Below are positions 1 through 9,834 of a stretch of 49,794 nucleotides of DNA, piece after piece. Position 1 is the stretch's first letter. Each line of letters starts with the position of its first letter. The translations under genes and the position numbers were made by a program. The DNA is from Chloroflexota bacterium (GTDB lineage: Bacteria > Chloroflexota > Dehalococcoidia > UBA2979). The notes beneath the pieces were generated by a model. The model worked only from the letters and a program-made list of their open reading frames with translations, ran no database searches and was not told the DNA's origin. The stretch spans positions 1-49,794 of the forward strand of contig CANIRU010000005.1 in assembly GCA_947470025.1 (NCBI GenBank), read 5' to 3'.

Positions 1-2
1 GA

Positions 3-419
3 GTGGGTGGATCGGCGCAGACGCGAGCGATGAAGCGCGTCGCCGGCACGCTGCGCCTCGACCTCTCGCAGTACCGCGAGCTCCAGGCGTTCGCGCAGTT
101 CGGCACGGACGACCTCGACGCCGCCACGCGCCAGCAGCTCCTGCGAGGTGCGCGCCTGACGGAGCTGCTGAAGCAGCCGCAGTACCAGCCGCTGTCCCTC
201 GGCCAGCAGGTCACGGTGCTGTACGCGGGTGTCAACGGCTTCCTGGACGACGTCCCCGTGGAGAAGGTGCTCGACTTCGAGAGGGCCTTCCACGAGTACA
301 TGTCGGCCGGCCACTCGGACATGGTCAACGAGATCACGACCTCCGGCAACCTCGTCGAGGAAGTCGAGGCCAAGCTGAAGGCCGCGATCACGGAGTTCAA
401 GGCTTCGGTCGCCTACTAG
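3..419 (+). CDS. atpA: F1 ATP synthase subunit alpha, C-terminal part (truncated by window edge)
   Basis: Translation RVAGTLRLDLSQYRELQAFAQFGTDDLD...FLDDVPVEKVLDFE is typical of the AtpA C-terminus; followed by atpG, atpD, atpC. Confidence 0.95.
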   Translation: MGGSAQTRAMKRVAGTLRLDLSQYRELQAFAQFGTDDLDAATRQQLLRGARLTELLKQPQYQPLSLGQQVTVLYAGVNGFLDDVPVEKVLDFERAFHEYMSAGHSDMVNEITTSGNLVEEVEAKLKAAITEFKASVAY

Positions 420-438
420 GCGGTTCGTAGAACAACAG

Positions 439-485
439 GCGTGACGCCCTCGGGCGTCACGCACGGCCGGGTCTTCGAGACCCGG
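439..485 (+). other. Two adjacent strong stem-loops in the atpA-atpG intergenic gap
   Basis: GCGTGACGCC-CTCG-GGCGTCACGC (439-462, 10 bp stem) and CCGGGTCT-TCG-AGACCCGG (467-485, 8 bp stem). Confidence 0.8.
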
Positions 486-501
486 GGAAGAGCGGGCATC
501 G

Positions 502-1401
502 ATGGCGGGTGGCGGTCAGGTACGCGGAATCCGCGACCGTATCCGGTCAGTCTCCAGTACCGCGAAGGTCACGCGGGCGATGGAGCTCGTCGCGGCATCG
601 AAGATGCGCCGCGCGCAGGATCGCGCCGTCCAGGCGCGTCCGTACGCCGAGACGATGCGCACCGTGCTCGCGCAGCTGGCGGCGGTCACGTCCGGTGGCG
701 ACACCTCCACGCTGCACCCGCTGCTCCAGACGCGCGAGCCGAAGCACGTCACGTACGTCCACATCACCGCCGACCGAGGTCTGGCGGGTGGTCTGAACTC
801 CAACATGAACCGCGCGGGTGCGTCGCTGATCCTCGAGCACCAGCCGAAGGTCGACCGCATCTCGGTCATCACGGCTGGCCGCAAGGGGCGCGACTTCTTC
901 CGTCGATCGGGCATGGAGCTGCTCGCGGACTTCCCCGAGCTCGGCGACTTCCCGAACTTCGAGGATGTCCGCCCGATCGCACGCCTGATCATCGACGAGT
1001 TCACCTCGGGCCGTGTGGACCAGGTGTTCATCGGCTTCCAGCGCTTCGTCAACGCCGCCGTGCAGCGTCCGACGATCCGGCAGTTGCTGCCGATCGTTGC
1101 GCCGGCGGACGTACTGGCGGGGGCAGGCGCGTCCAACACCGACTTCATCTTCGAGCCCTCGCCCGAGGAGCTCCTCGCGACCCTGCTCCCTCGCTTCGTC
1201 GAGATGCAGGTGTACGAGGCGGTCCTGGAGGCACGGGCATCGGAGCAATCCGCGCGCATGGTCGCCATGCGGCAGGCAACGGACGCGGCGAAGGAGATGG
1301 TCTCGGACCTCACCCTCGCCTACAACAAGGCACGTCAGGATTCGATCACCGGCGAGCTGCTCGACATTGTCGGCGGCACCGCGGCGGTCGAGAACAAGTA
1401 A
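502..1401 (+). CDS. atpG: F1 ATP synthase subunit gamma
   Basis: MAGGGQVRGIRDRIRSVSSTAKVTRAMELVAASKMRRAQ N-terminus; C-terminal ATDAAKEMVSDLTLAYNKARQDSITGELLDIVGGTAA. Confidence 0.97.
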   Translation: MAGGGQVRGIRDRIRSVSSTAKVTRAMELVAASKMRRAQDRAVQARPYAETMRTVLAQLAAVTSGGDTSTLHPLLQTREPKHVTYVHITADRGLAGGLNSNMNRAGASLILEHQPKVDRISVITAGRKGRDFFRRSGMELLADFPELGDFPNFEDVRPIARLIIDEFTSGRVDQVFIGFQRFVNAAVQRPTIRQLLPIVAPADVLAGAGASNTDFIFEPSPEELLATLLPRFVEMQVYEAVLEARASEQSARMVAMRQATDAAKEMVSDLTLAYNKARQDSITGELLDIVGGTAAVENK

Positions 1402-1424
1402 CGCGTACGCGCTCAGGCATTTAA

Positions 1425-2849
<1,425 letters not shown>

Positions 2850-2855
2850 CACGCG

Positions 2856-3305
2856 ATGCCGCTGAAGCTCACCATCGTCACGGCGCAGCGCACCGTCCTG
2901 GAGCAGGACGGTGTGACGAAGCTCGTCGTCCCGGCCGCTGAGGGCCAGATCACGATCCTGCCGAGCCACGCCGCGCTCATGTCCAGCCTCGCCATCGGCG
3001 AGATGGTCGTGTTCACCGGCAGCGCCTCGGAGTCGATCGCGATCCACGGTGGGTTCATCCAGGTCGCGAACGACGAGGTGAGCGTCCTCGCGGACGCGGC
3101 GGAGACGGTCGATCAGATCGACCTCGACCGCGCCGAGGCCGCCCGCTCCCGCGCCCAGGCGCGTCTGCAGGGCCGCGATGTCGACCTCGTCGGGGGCATG
3201 GACGTGCTCCGTGCGCAGTTCGCGCTCCAACGCTCGCTCACTCGCCTGCGCGTCGCACGCCGCCGGGCCGGCGGCGCCACGGGCGTGCCATCCTCGCGGC
3301 CGTAA
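2856..3305 (+). CDS. atpC: F1 ATP synthase subunit epsilon
   Basis: LKLTIVTAQRTVLEQDGVTKLVVPAAEGQITILPSHAALMSSL...; operon position. Confidence 0.93.
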   Translation: MPLKLTIVTAQRTVLEQDGVTKLVVPAAEGQITILPSHAALMSSLAIGEMVVFTGSASESIAIHGGFIQVANDEVSVLADAAETVDQIDLDRAEAARSRAQARLQGRDVDLVGGMDVLRAQFALQRSLTRLRVARRRAGGATGVPSSRP

Positions 3306-3327
3306 CCTCGAGGCAGCAGGTACTAAC

Positions 3328-3357
3328 GAAGGGCTCCCGCGAGGGAGCCCTTCTTCG
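3328..3357 (+). terminator. Hairpin terminator after the atp operon
   Basis: GAAGGGCTCCC-GCGA-GGGAGCCCTTC perfect 11 bp stem followed by TTCG. Confidence 0.8.
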
Positions 3358-3462
3358 TGGCGCGCGCCGGCTGCCACGAGCGACGTGGGTCCGAGCGGGA
3401 ACCTCAGCCGCCTCTGCTAACCTCGATCCGTGGTCTCAGCGGCCACGAGGGGGTGCGAGGTG

Positions 3463-4368
3463 ATGGAAGACACCGTGATGGCGCGGGCACGATCGACCGA
3501 GCGGGACGCGTTCGCCCTGCCGGGGATCGTCGGCATCGCGCTGATCCTCGTGTTCGGGTTTGGGGCGCTGCTGGCGGCCTTGACGCTCTCACCGCTGGGC
3601 ATGGCCGGCGCGATCGTCTCTGGCTTCGCCGCGTTCGTGAGCCTCCTCGGGTTCATGGTGCTCCAGCCGAACGAGGCCGGCGTGGTTGTGATCCTCGGCA
3701 GCTACCAGGGCACCGTGCGGAAGTCCGGGTTCTGGTGGGTGAACCCGCTGTCCGCCGGCCAGAACCGCGTCGTGTCCCTGCGCACGCGGAACTTCATCAG
3801 CAACACCTCGAAGGTGAACGACGCCAACGGCAACCCCATCAACATCGCGGCGGTCGTCGTCTGGCAGGTGGTCGACACGGCTCCCGCGGTCTTCGACGTC
3901 GAGGACTACGAGCGGTTCGTGTTCCTCCAGGCGGAGACCGCCATCCGTCACGTCGCGCGCTCGTACCCGTACGACGACTACGGTGATGATGCGGCGGTGG
4001 TGACCCTCACCGGCAACGCCGACGCGGTCGCCGACACGTTGTCCGCCGAGCTCCAGGAGCGCCTGACGCTTGCCGGCGTGCACGTCGTGGAGACGCGGCT
4101 GACCGACCTGTCGTACGCCCCCGAGATCGCGGAGGTGATGCTGCGTCGCCAGCAGGCGAGCGCCGTGGTCGCAGCACGCCAGCGGATCGTGGAGGGCGCG
4201 GTTGGCATGGTCCGCCTCGCCGTCGACCAGATCGAGGCGGAGGACATCGCGCACCTCGACGCCGCGCAGAAGGCGATGCTGGTCACGAACCTGCTCACCG
4301 TGCTCGTGAGCGAAGCCCCGACGACGCCGATGGTGAACGTCGGCCCCACGCCCGCGCGCCTGACGTAG
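3463..4368 (+). CDS. SPFH/Band 7 domain protein
   Basis: Two N-terminal TM segments, LQPNEAGVVVILGSYQGTVRKSGFWWVNPL, Band-7-like core; ATG 3463 preceded by purine-rich GAGGGGGTGCGAGG (ORF extends to 3430). Confidence 0.88.
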   Translation: MEDTVMARARSTERDAFALPGIVGIALILVFGFGALLAALTLSPLGMAGAIVSGFAAFVSLLGFMVLQPNEAGVVVILGSYQGTVRKSGFWWVNPLSAGQNRVVSLRTRNFISNTSKVNDANGNPINIAAVVVWQVVDTAPAVFDVEDYERFVFLQAETAIRHVARSYPYDDYGDDAAVVTLTGNADAVADTLSAELQERLTLAGVHVVETRLTDLSYAPEIAEVMLRRQQASAVVAARQRIVEGAVGMVRLAVDQIEAEDIAHLDAAQKAMLVTNLLTVLVSEAPTTPMVNVGPTPARLT

Positions 4369-4388
4369 CCCAGGCGCAGCGGCCGGAT

Positions 4389-4415
4389 GAACGTCCCGTA
4401 CCGCGCGGGACGTTC
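4389..4415 (+). terminator. Strong hairpin downstream of SPFH gene (possible terminator)
   Basis: GAACGTCCCG-TACCGCG-CGGGACGTTC; no T-tract; a further palindrome GTGCGGCGCCGCAC follows at 4424-4437. Confidence 0.5.
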
Positions 4416-4505
4416 CGCCGTAGGTGCGGCGCCGCACGTCGTACATCCTGAGAATGGAAGAGCATCAGGGCGTCCCCGCCCGCGCTCGGATCTAGGGAGC
4501 ACCAC

Positions 4506-4703
4506 GTGAGCGCCTTCATCAACTTCATGAACGGTGGCATCGGCAGGTCCGCCCGGATCGTGCTGGGTCTCGCGTTGATCTACGTGGGCCTGGTGACCCT
4601 CGGCGGTGGTACGACGGGGTACATCGTCGCCGCGGTCGGACTCGTCCCGATCGTTCTCGGTGTCTCGGGGCGATGCATGGTGGAGTTCCTGCCGGGCGCG
4701 TAG
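4506..4703 (+). CDS. Small DUF2892-like inner membrane protein
   Basis: 65 aa, NGGIGRSARIVLGLALIYVGL...GLVPIVLGVSGRCMVEFLPG pattern. Confidence 0.75.
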   Translation: MSAFINFMNGGIGRSARIVLGLALIYVGLVTLGGGTTGYIVAAVGLVPIVLGVSGRCMVEFLPGA

Positions 4704-4779
4704 CGCCTGGGGTCGGTCTCACCGCCGGGCGGGGCTTCTCTGTATCCTGTGCAGCAGCGGTCCCCGCACAGGAGGTTCG

Positions 4780-6042
4780 ATGCCACCCGCAGAGCAGTGC
4801 TACGTCATCGGCGGCGGGCGGCCCCTTCGAGGTGACGTGACCGTCTCCGGTTCGAAGAACGCCGCGCTCTACGCGGTCGCCGCGGGACTGCTCACCGCCG
4901 ACACACTCACCCTCACGAACGTCCCGCGCATCGCCGACATCGAGGAGATGGCGGAGATCATGCGGCTCCTCGGATCAACCGTGGAGATCGAAGGGGAGAC
5001 GGTGCGCATCTCGACCCCGGTGATCACCTCGACCGCACCGCCCGCCGACCTCGTCATGCGGCTGCGGGCGTCGTTCCTCGTCATGGGGCCGCTGCTCGCG
5101 CGACAGGGCGAGGCGGAGTGCGTGCCGCCGGGCGGCGACGTCATCGGCTCGCGTCCGCTCGATGTGCACTTCGTCGGGTTCAAGATGCTCGGCGCCTCCG
5201 TGAGCCGCCATGGCGCCAACTGGCGCGTCGAGTCGCCGAAGCTGCATGGCGCACGCATCTTCTTTGACTACCCGAGCGTCCTCGGCACAGTGAACGTGCT
5301 CTTCGCAGCGGTGCTCGCCGACGGCCACACGACGATCGTCAACGCCGCCCCGGAGCCCGAGGTCGCGATGGCCGCCGAGTTGCTCAACGCCATGGGCGCG
5401 AAGATCACCGGCGAAGGCACCCCGACGATCGAGGTCGACGGCGTGTCGTCGCTCCACGGCGCGGAGTTCGCGATCATCCCCGATCGCCTCGAGGCGGGCA
5501 CCTACCTCCTCGCGGGCGCGGCGACGGGCGGGGACGTGCGCATCACCAATGCCGTGCCGCATCACATGGAATCGCTGGTCGCGAAGATGCGCGAGATGGG
5601 GATGACGGTCGAGGTCGGCGAGGGCATCGGTATCCGCGCCGCCTCGCATGGCCCGCTGCAGGCCGTGCAGGTGCAGGCCGTGCCGTACCCCGGCTTCGCG
5701 ACCGACCTGCACCCCCAGATGGCCGCCGCGATGACGCAGGCGCAGGGCATCTCGCTGGTGCATGAGCGCGTCTACGACAACCGCACGCTGTACGTGAATG
5801 AGCTCCGCAAGCTGGGTGCGCGCATCATCACTGCCGGCGACACCGTGATCGTCGAGGGGGCGACCCCGCTCATCGGTGGCGCCGTGCGTGCCCTCGACAT
5901 CCGCGCGGGAGCGTCGGTCGTGGTCGCGGCGCTGGCGGCGCAGGGCGAGTCGACGATCCTCGGCATCGGTCACCTCGATCGCGGCTACGCGGGCCTCGAG
6001 GATCGCCTGCGCGCCCTCGGCGCCGAGATCGAGCGCCGCTAG
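4780..6042 (+). CDS. murA: UDP-N-acetylglucosamine 1-carboxyvinyltransferase, Asp-type active site
   Basis: [48 protein letters not shown] 4780 preceded by AGGAGG. Confidence 0.95.
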   Translation: MPPAEQCYVIGGGRPLRGDVTVSGSKNAALYAVAAGLLTADTLTLTNVPRIADIEEMAEIMRLLGSTVEIEGETVRISTPVITSTAPPADLVMRLRASFLVMGPLLARQGEAECVPPGGDVIGSRPLDVHFVGFKMLGASVSRHGANWRVESPKLHGARIFFDYPSVLGTVNVLFAAVLADGHTTIVNAAPEPEVAMAAELLNAMGAKITGEGTPTIEVDGVSSLHGAEFAIIPDRLEAGTYLLAGAATGGDVRITNAVPHHMESLVAKMREMGMTVEVGEGIGIRAASHGPLQAVQVQAVPYPGFATDLHPQMAAAMTQAQGISLVHERVYDNRTLYVNELRKLGARIITAGDTVIVEGATPLIGGAVRALDIRAGASVVVAALAAQGESTILGIGHLDRGYAGLEDRLRALGAEIERR

Positions 6043-6120
6043 CGCCGGGCGAGACACGCCGATTGCGTGCGAACGGGGCGTCGAGGCGCTAACCTGCGGC
6101 AGCGTCGACATCGCGTCGAG

Positions 6121-6141
6121 TTGTCCACAAATCTATCCACA
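6121..6141 (+). promoter_or_regulatory. Two tandem DnaA-box-like 9-mers upstream of mreB
   Basis: TTGTCCACA (6121-6129) and CTATCCACA (6133-6141), same orientation. Confidence 0.5.
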
Positions 6142-6181
6142 GCCTTCGGCGAGTGTCGGGAACTCGGAGTCGCGCGCCTTC

Positions 6182-7219
6182 ATGTTCGGCAAGCGCATCG
6201 GCATCGACCTTGGCACTGCGAACGTGCTCGTCTACGAGCAGGGCCGCGGCGTGGTCATCGACGAGCCGGCGGTCGTCGCGATCACCGAGCGCGACAACAC
6301 GGTGGTCGCCGTGGGCAACGAGGCGCGCGCGATGATCGGGCGGCACCCCGGATCGATCCAGGTCATCCGCCCGATGCGCGACGGCGTGATCGCCGACTAC
6401 CTGATCACCGAGGCGATGCTGCGCTACTTCATCCAGCGCGTGATCGGCCGCTTTAACCTCGTGCGGCCGGAGGTGATGATCTGCGTGCCGGTGGGCGTGA
6501 ACAGCGTCGAGCAGCGCGCCGTGCGCGACGCCGCCGAGGCGGCAGGCGCGAGGCGTCCCGCGCATCTGATCCCGGAACCCTTGGCCGCGGCGATCGGCGC
6601 GGAGATCCCGGTCGGCAGCCCGCGCGGGCACATGGTCGTCGACATCGGCGGCGGACGCACCGAGGCGGCCGTGATCTCGATGTTCGGCATTGTCGCGAGC
6701 GAGTCCGTGCGCGTCGCCGGCGACCGCCTGGACGACGCGATCGCGCAGTACATCCGGCGTCGCCACAACCTCGTCGTCGGTGAGCGCACCGCCGAGGAGG
6801 TGAAGATCGCGATCGGCTCGGCGATCCCGCTGACCGAGGACCTCGTGACCGGCGTCCGTGGACGCGATCAGATCACCGGCCTCCCGCGCACGATCACGGT
6901 GCGCTCTTCCGAGATATCGCAGGCGATCCACGATCACCTCGGTACGATCGTGCAGACGGTGCGCCGAGTGCTGGAACGCACCCCTCCGGAGCTGGCATCC
7001 GACGTCATCGACCGCGGCATCGTGCTGACCGGCGGCGGCGCGCTGCTCCGCCACCTCGACGACCTGTTGCTGCACGAGACGGGCGTCCCCGTGCACGTTG
7101 CGGAGGATCCGCTGCGCTGCGTGGTGAAGGGCGCCGGCGCCGCGCTCGACTACATCGACGTGATCGAACGTTCCATGCCCACCGAGGAAGAGTCCCTCAT
7201 CAGCGACTCGTCGAGGTAG
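6182..7219 (+). CDS. mreB: Rod shape-determining protein MreB/Mbl
   Basis: [73 protein letters not shown]. Confidence 0.95.
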   Translation: MFGKRIGIDLGTANVLVYEQGRGVVIDEPAVVAITERDNTVVAVGNEARAMIGRHPGSIQVIRPMRDGVIADYLITEAMLRYFIQRVIGRFNLVRPEVMICVPVGVNSVEQRAVRDAAEAAGARRPAHLIPEPLAAAIGAEIPVGSPRGHMVVDIGGGRTEAAVISMFGIVASESVRVAGDRLDDAIAQYIRRRHNLVVGERTAEEVKIAIGSAIPLTEDLVTGVRGRDQITGLPRTITVRSSEISQAIHDHLGTIVQTVRRVLERTPPELASDVIDRGIVLTGGGALLRHLDDLLLHETGVPVHVAEDPLRCVVKGAGAALDYIDVIERSMPTEEESLISDSSR

Positions 7220-7266
7220 TTCGCCGCGCCTCGGCGGATCGGCGCGGGGTCATCGCACGTCGGCCG

Positions 7267-7585
7267 GTTGAGGTTCAACCGCGGGGCGGCCCATCCCCCT
7301 GCCCCTTCCCTGCGCGGGAAGGGGGATGAGATGCGAAGGTTTCGCCCTCGCGCTCCCGACCAGACCAAGGGTGCTTCGCATCTCGCAGCCAGTCACAGAC
7401 TCGAACTCGGCTGGGGCTCGCTCTGTTCTCCCACGTTCACTTTGGATTGCAGATGGCGGGTACGCGGCCTGTGTAGCTCCGCCGGGAGTGTGAGGGGCGC
7501 AGCTCCTCACACTTGGTTCTCTTCTTCTGAACCCCTCCCGCGCCGGGAGGGGAGGGGGTGGGCCGCCCCGCGGTTGAACCTCGAC
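7267..7585. repeat. Palindromic multi-hairpin element, copy A (full)
   Basis: TIR GAGGTTCAACCGCGGGGCGGCCCA ... TGGGCCGCCCCGCGGTTGAACCTC perfect 24 bp; internal hairpins CCTTCCCTGCGCGGGAAGG, GTGTGAGGGGCGCAGCTCCTCACAC, CCCCTCCCGCGCCGGGAGGGG. Confidence 0.9.
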
Positions 7586-7655
7586 CAGCCGAGCGGCGAT
7601 GAGCCCACGCCCGGGCTCCCGGGGGTTGTTCAACCTCGGGCGGGACGGGGGCAGG

Positions 7656-8306
7656 TTAGTCGGCGCGGGCGACGCGGTCGCGCTGTCGGAGTTTCAAGTG
7701 GTAGGTCATGCTCTGGAGGAAGAGCACCGGGTTGATGTGCTTCAGCTCCACGCCCACCGGCACCTGCACGCGGGCCGGGGTGTAGTTGAGCACCGCGCGG
7801 ACGCCGCCGCGCACCAGCGTGTCCGCCACGTCCTGCGCCGCGTCCGCCGTCACCGCGACGATGCCGATGTCCACCGGCGTCTTGCGCAGGTCAGCTTCGA
7901 GGTCGGCGGCGTTCAGAATCGTGTTGCCATCCAGCGTCGTGCCGATGATGCCGGGGCTGGAGTCGTAGCGGCCCACGATGTCGAAGCCCTGGCCTTCGAA
8001 CCCCGGGTAGGACGAGAGCGCCCGACCGAGGCGGCCGATGCCGACCACGACGACACGCCACCGCCGGTCGAGGCCGAGGATGAAGCGCAGCTCCTCGGCG
8101 AGCCGAACCACGGAGTAGCCGCGTCCCTGCTTGCCGAAGCGGCCGAAGTACGAGAGATCCTTGCGGATCTGGGCAGGCGTGACGCCCAGTTCCTCGCCGA
8201 GCTCCTGGGAGGAGATGACGGCGCGGCCCTCCTGCTCCAGCCGCGACAGCAGCCGGTAATACAGGGGCAGACGGTCGATGACGACGTCAGGAATCTCAAT
8301 CGGCAA
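7656..8306 (-). CDS. rex: Redox-sensing transcriptional repressor Rex
   Basis: LPLYYRLLSRLEQEG...ISSQELGEELGVTPAQIRKDLSYFGRFGKQGRGY; VGIGRLGRAL NAD-binding motif. Confidence 0.96.
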   Translation of the reverse strand: MPIEIPDVVIDRLPLYYRLLSRLEQEGRAVISSQELGEELGVTPAQIRKDLSYFGRFGKQGRGYSVVRLAEELRFILGLDRRWRVVVVGIGRLGRALSSYPGFEGQGFDIVGRYDSSPGIIGTTLDGNTILNAADLEADLRKTPVDIGIVAVTADAAQDVADTLVRGGVRAVLNYTPARVQVPVGVELKHINPVLFLQSMTYHLKLRQRDRVARAD

Positions 8307-8468
8307 ACCAGGCCCCTGTCCCGCGCGTCCGGGGCGTTCACGGAGATGCCGCGAACCCGAGGATCATACCCCGCGCAAGGGTGCGCGCAATTTTGCGGCC
8401 TCGCGCTTCCGCCGACACATGAGGCGAGTTGGATGCGCTTCGGAGGGCGCCCTCGATAGGATCGAGGC

Positions 8469-9272
8469 ATGAGCGACGCGACATCCTCGAACGGCGCGAC
8501 AACGGACGAACGCATCTCGCGTCTCCTCCGCGAGGGGACGTCCGCGACGCCGTTCATCGACCTGTCGGGAGGCGTCTTCGAGATGGGGTCGCACGGGCGG
8601 CCGGACGAGCTGCCGCTGCGCGCCGTCCGCGTGCGCCCGTTCTCCGTGGCACTGGCGCCGGTCACGAACGTCGAGTTCGCCGCGTTCCTCGCGGCCACCG
8701 AGCATGAGCCGCCGCGCTACTGGGACGACCCGCACTTCCGCCGGCCGGACTGCCCCGTGATTGGCGTCTCGTGGTTCGACGCCGTCGACTACTGCGCGTG
8801 GCTCAGCGAGGTGCTCGGGCGAGCGTGTCGGTTATCGACAGAGGCCGAGCGCGAGTACGCGGCGCGCGGCCCGGAACCTCGAGGTGTCTACGACTGGGGT
8901 GACGCGCCATGGTCGGAGGGCGTCCACGCCTTCGGCGCTGCGGGCGGCGACCGTCCGCATCCGGTCGGCAGCACGCCACCAAACGGCTTCGGTCTGTACC
9001 ACATGGGCGACAACGTCCACGAGTGGTGCAGCGACTGGTACGCCCCAGACGGCTACGCGCGCGAGGTGAGGCCGGACGGTGGCCCCGTCGAGGATCCTCG
9101 GGGCCCTGAGGAGGGGGAACGGCGCGCCTCGCGGGGCGGGTCGTGGCGACATCGGATCAAGGTGGCGCGTATCGCCGCGCGATCCTCGCTTGCGCCGGAC
9201 CGGCGGTACAACGACTACGGGATGCGTGTGTACGCCGAGCCGCTCGCGGACGCCATCGAGGGGCGGTCCTAG
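8469..9272 (+). CDS. SUMF1/FGE-sulfatase-domain protein lacking the canonical C-terminal cysteines
   Basis: GGVFEMGSHGRPDELPLRAVRV...APVTNVEFAAF...WCSDWY...RRASRGGSWRH. Confidence 0.9.
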   Translation: MSDATSSNGATTDERISRLLREGTSATPFIDLSGGVFEMGSHGRPDELPLRAVRVRPFSVALAPVTNVEFAAFLAATEHEPPRYWDDPHFRRPDCPVIGVSWFDAVDYCAWLSEVLGRACRLSTEAEREYAARGPEPRGVYDWGDAPWSEGVHAFGAAGGDRPHPVGSTPPNGFGLYHMGDNVHEWCSDWYAPDGYAREVRPDGGPVEDPRGPEEGERRASRGGSWRHRIKVARIAARSSLAPDRRYNDYGMRVYAEPLADAIEGRS

Positions 9273-9754
9273 GACCTCGGCGGCTTCAGGGTGCGGGTCA
9301 GCAGGAGCCGCCAGAGCACGCTGCCGCCGAGAAATCCCGCGAACGCGCCCAGGACATCGAACAGCAGGTCGGAGAGCTGTGCGGTGCGCGTGGGCGTGAA
9401 GCTCTGCGCCCACTCGGTCAGGCCGCCGAACAGCCACATGACGAGCATCACCATGACCAGCGTCCGCTGCGGGGCGCGACGCGCCGCGGCGCTCGTCGCG
9501 TACCAGAGCGAGACGCACACGCCGAGGAGCGCGAAGAGCAGTGTGTGGCCGGCGGCCTCCTCTTCCTCCTGTGACCAGCCCGGCGGCGGAGAGAGCGAGG
9601 GGGCGAGGGCGCCCGGCGTCGCCGGCGTGGCGGTGGCGCTCGCCATGAACGTGCCCCAGTGCGGAGGCTCCGGAGTCAGCGTGACGTACAGGATCGCGAT
9701 TGCGACCAGCAGCGTGGCGACCTGCGCGCCTCGACGGAGCATCGTTCCGTTCAT
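9269..9754 (-). CDS. VanZ-like family membrane protein
   Basis: TLLFALLGVCVSLWY...LFGGLTEWAQSFTPTRTAQLSDLLFDVLGAFAGFLGG. Confidence 0.85.
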   Translation of the reverse strand: MNGTMLRRGAQVATLLVAIAILYVTLTPEPPHWGTFMASATATPATPGALAPSLSPPPGWSQEEEEAAGHTLLFALLGVCVSLWYATSAAARRAPQRTLVMVMLVMWLFGGLTEWAQSFTPTRTAQLSDLLFDVLGAFAGFLGGSVLWRLLLTRTLKPPRS

Positions 9755-9822
9755 CTGACGAGGTTACAGGCGCGCGGGCTAGTGCGGCAGCGACCGTCCG
9801 GTGTCTCCACGCCGCTCGCCGG

Positions 9823-9834
9823 TACAATCGAGGC
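9823..9834 (+). promoter_or_regulatory. Putative -10 (TACAAT) 6 bp before pabB ATG (leaderless)
   Basis: TACAAT-CGAGGC-ATG. Confidence 0.55.

Noticed and set aside
4606-4779. 58-codon N-terminal extension of the murA ORF
   Set aside because: Overlaps the DUF2892 gene; ATG at 4780 has an AGGAGG ribosome-binding site and matches normal MurA N-termini.
7268-7735. 155-aa ORF (and similar ORFs at 23156, 34444, 39733, 39785) with shared peptides such as SLRGKGDE, LPAREG
   Set aside because: They are translations of the palindromic repeat element; the similarity is explained by the DNA repeats, not by coding.
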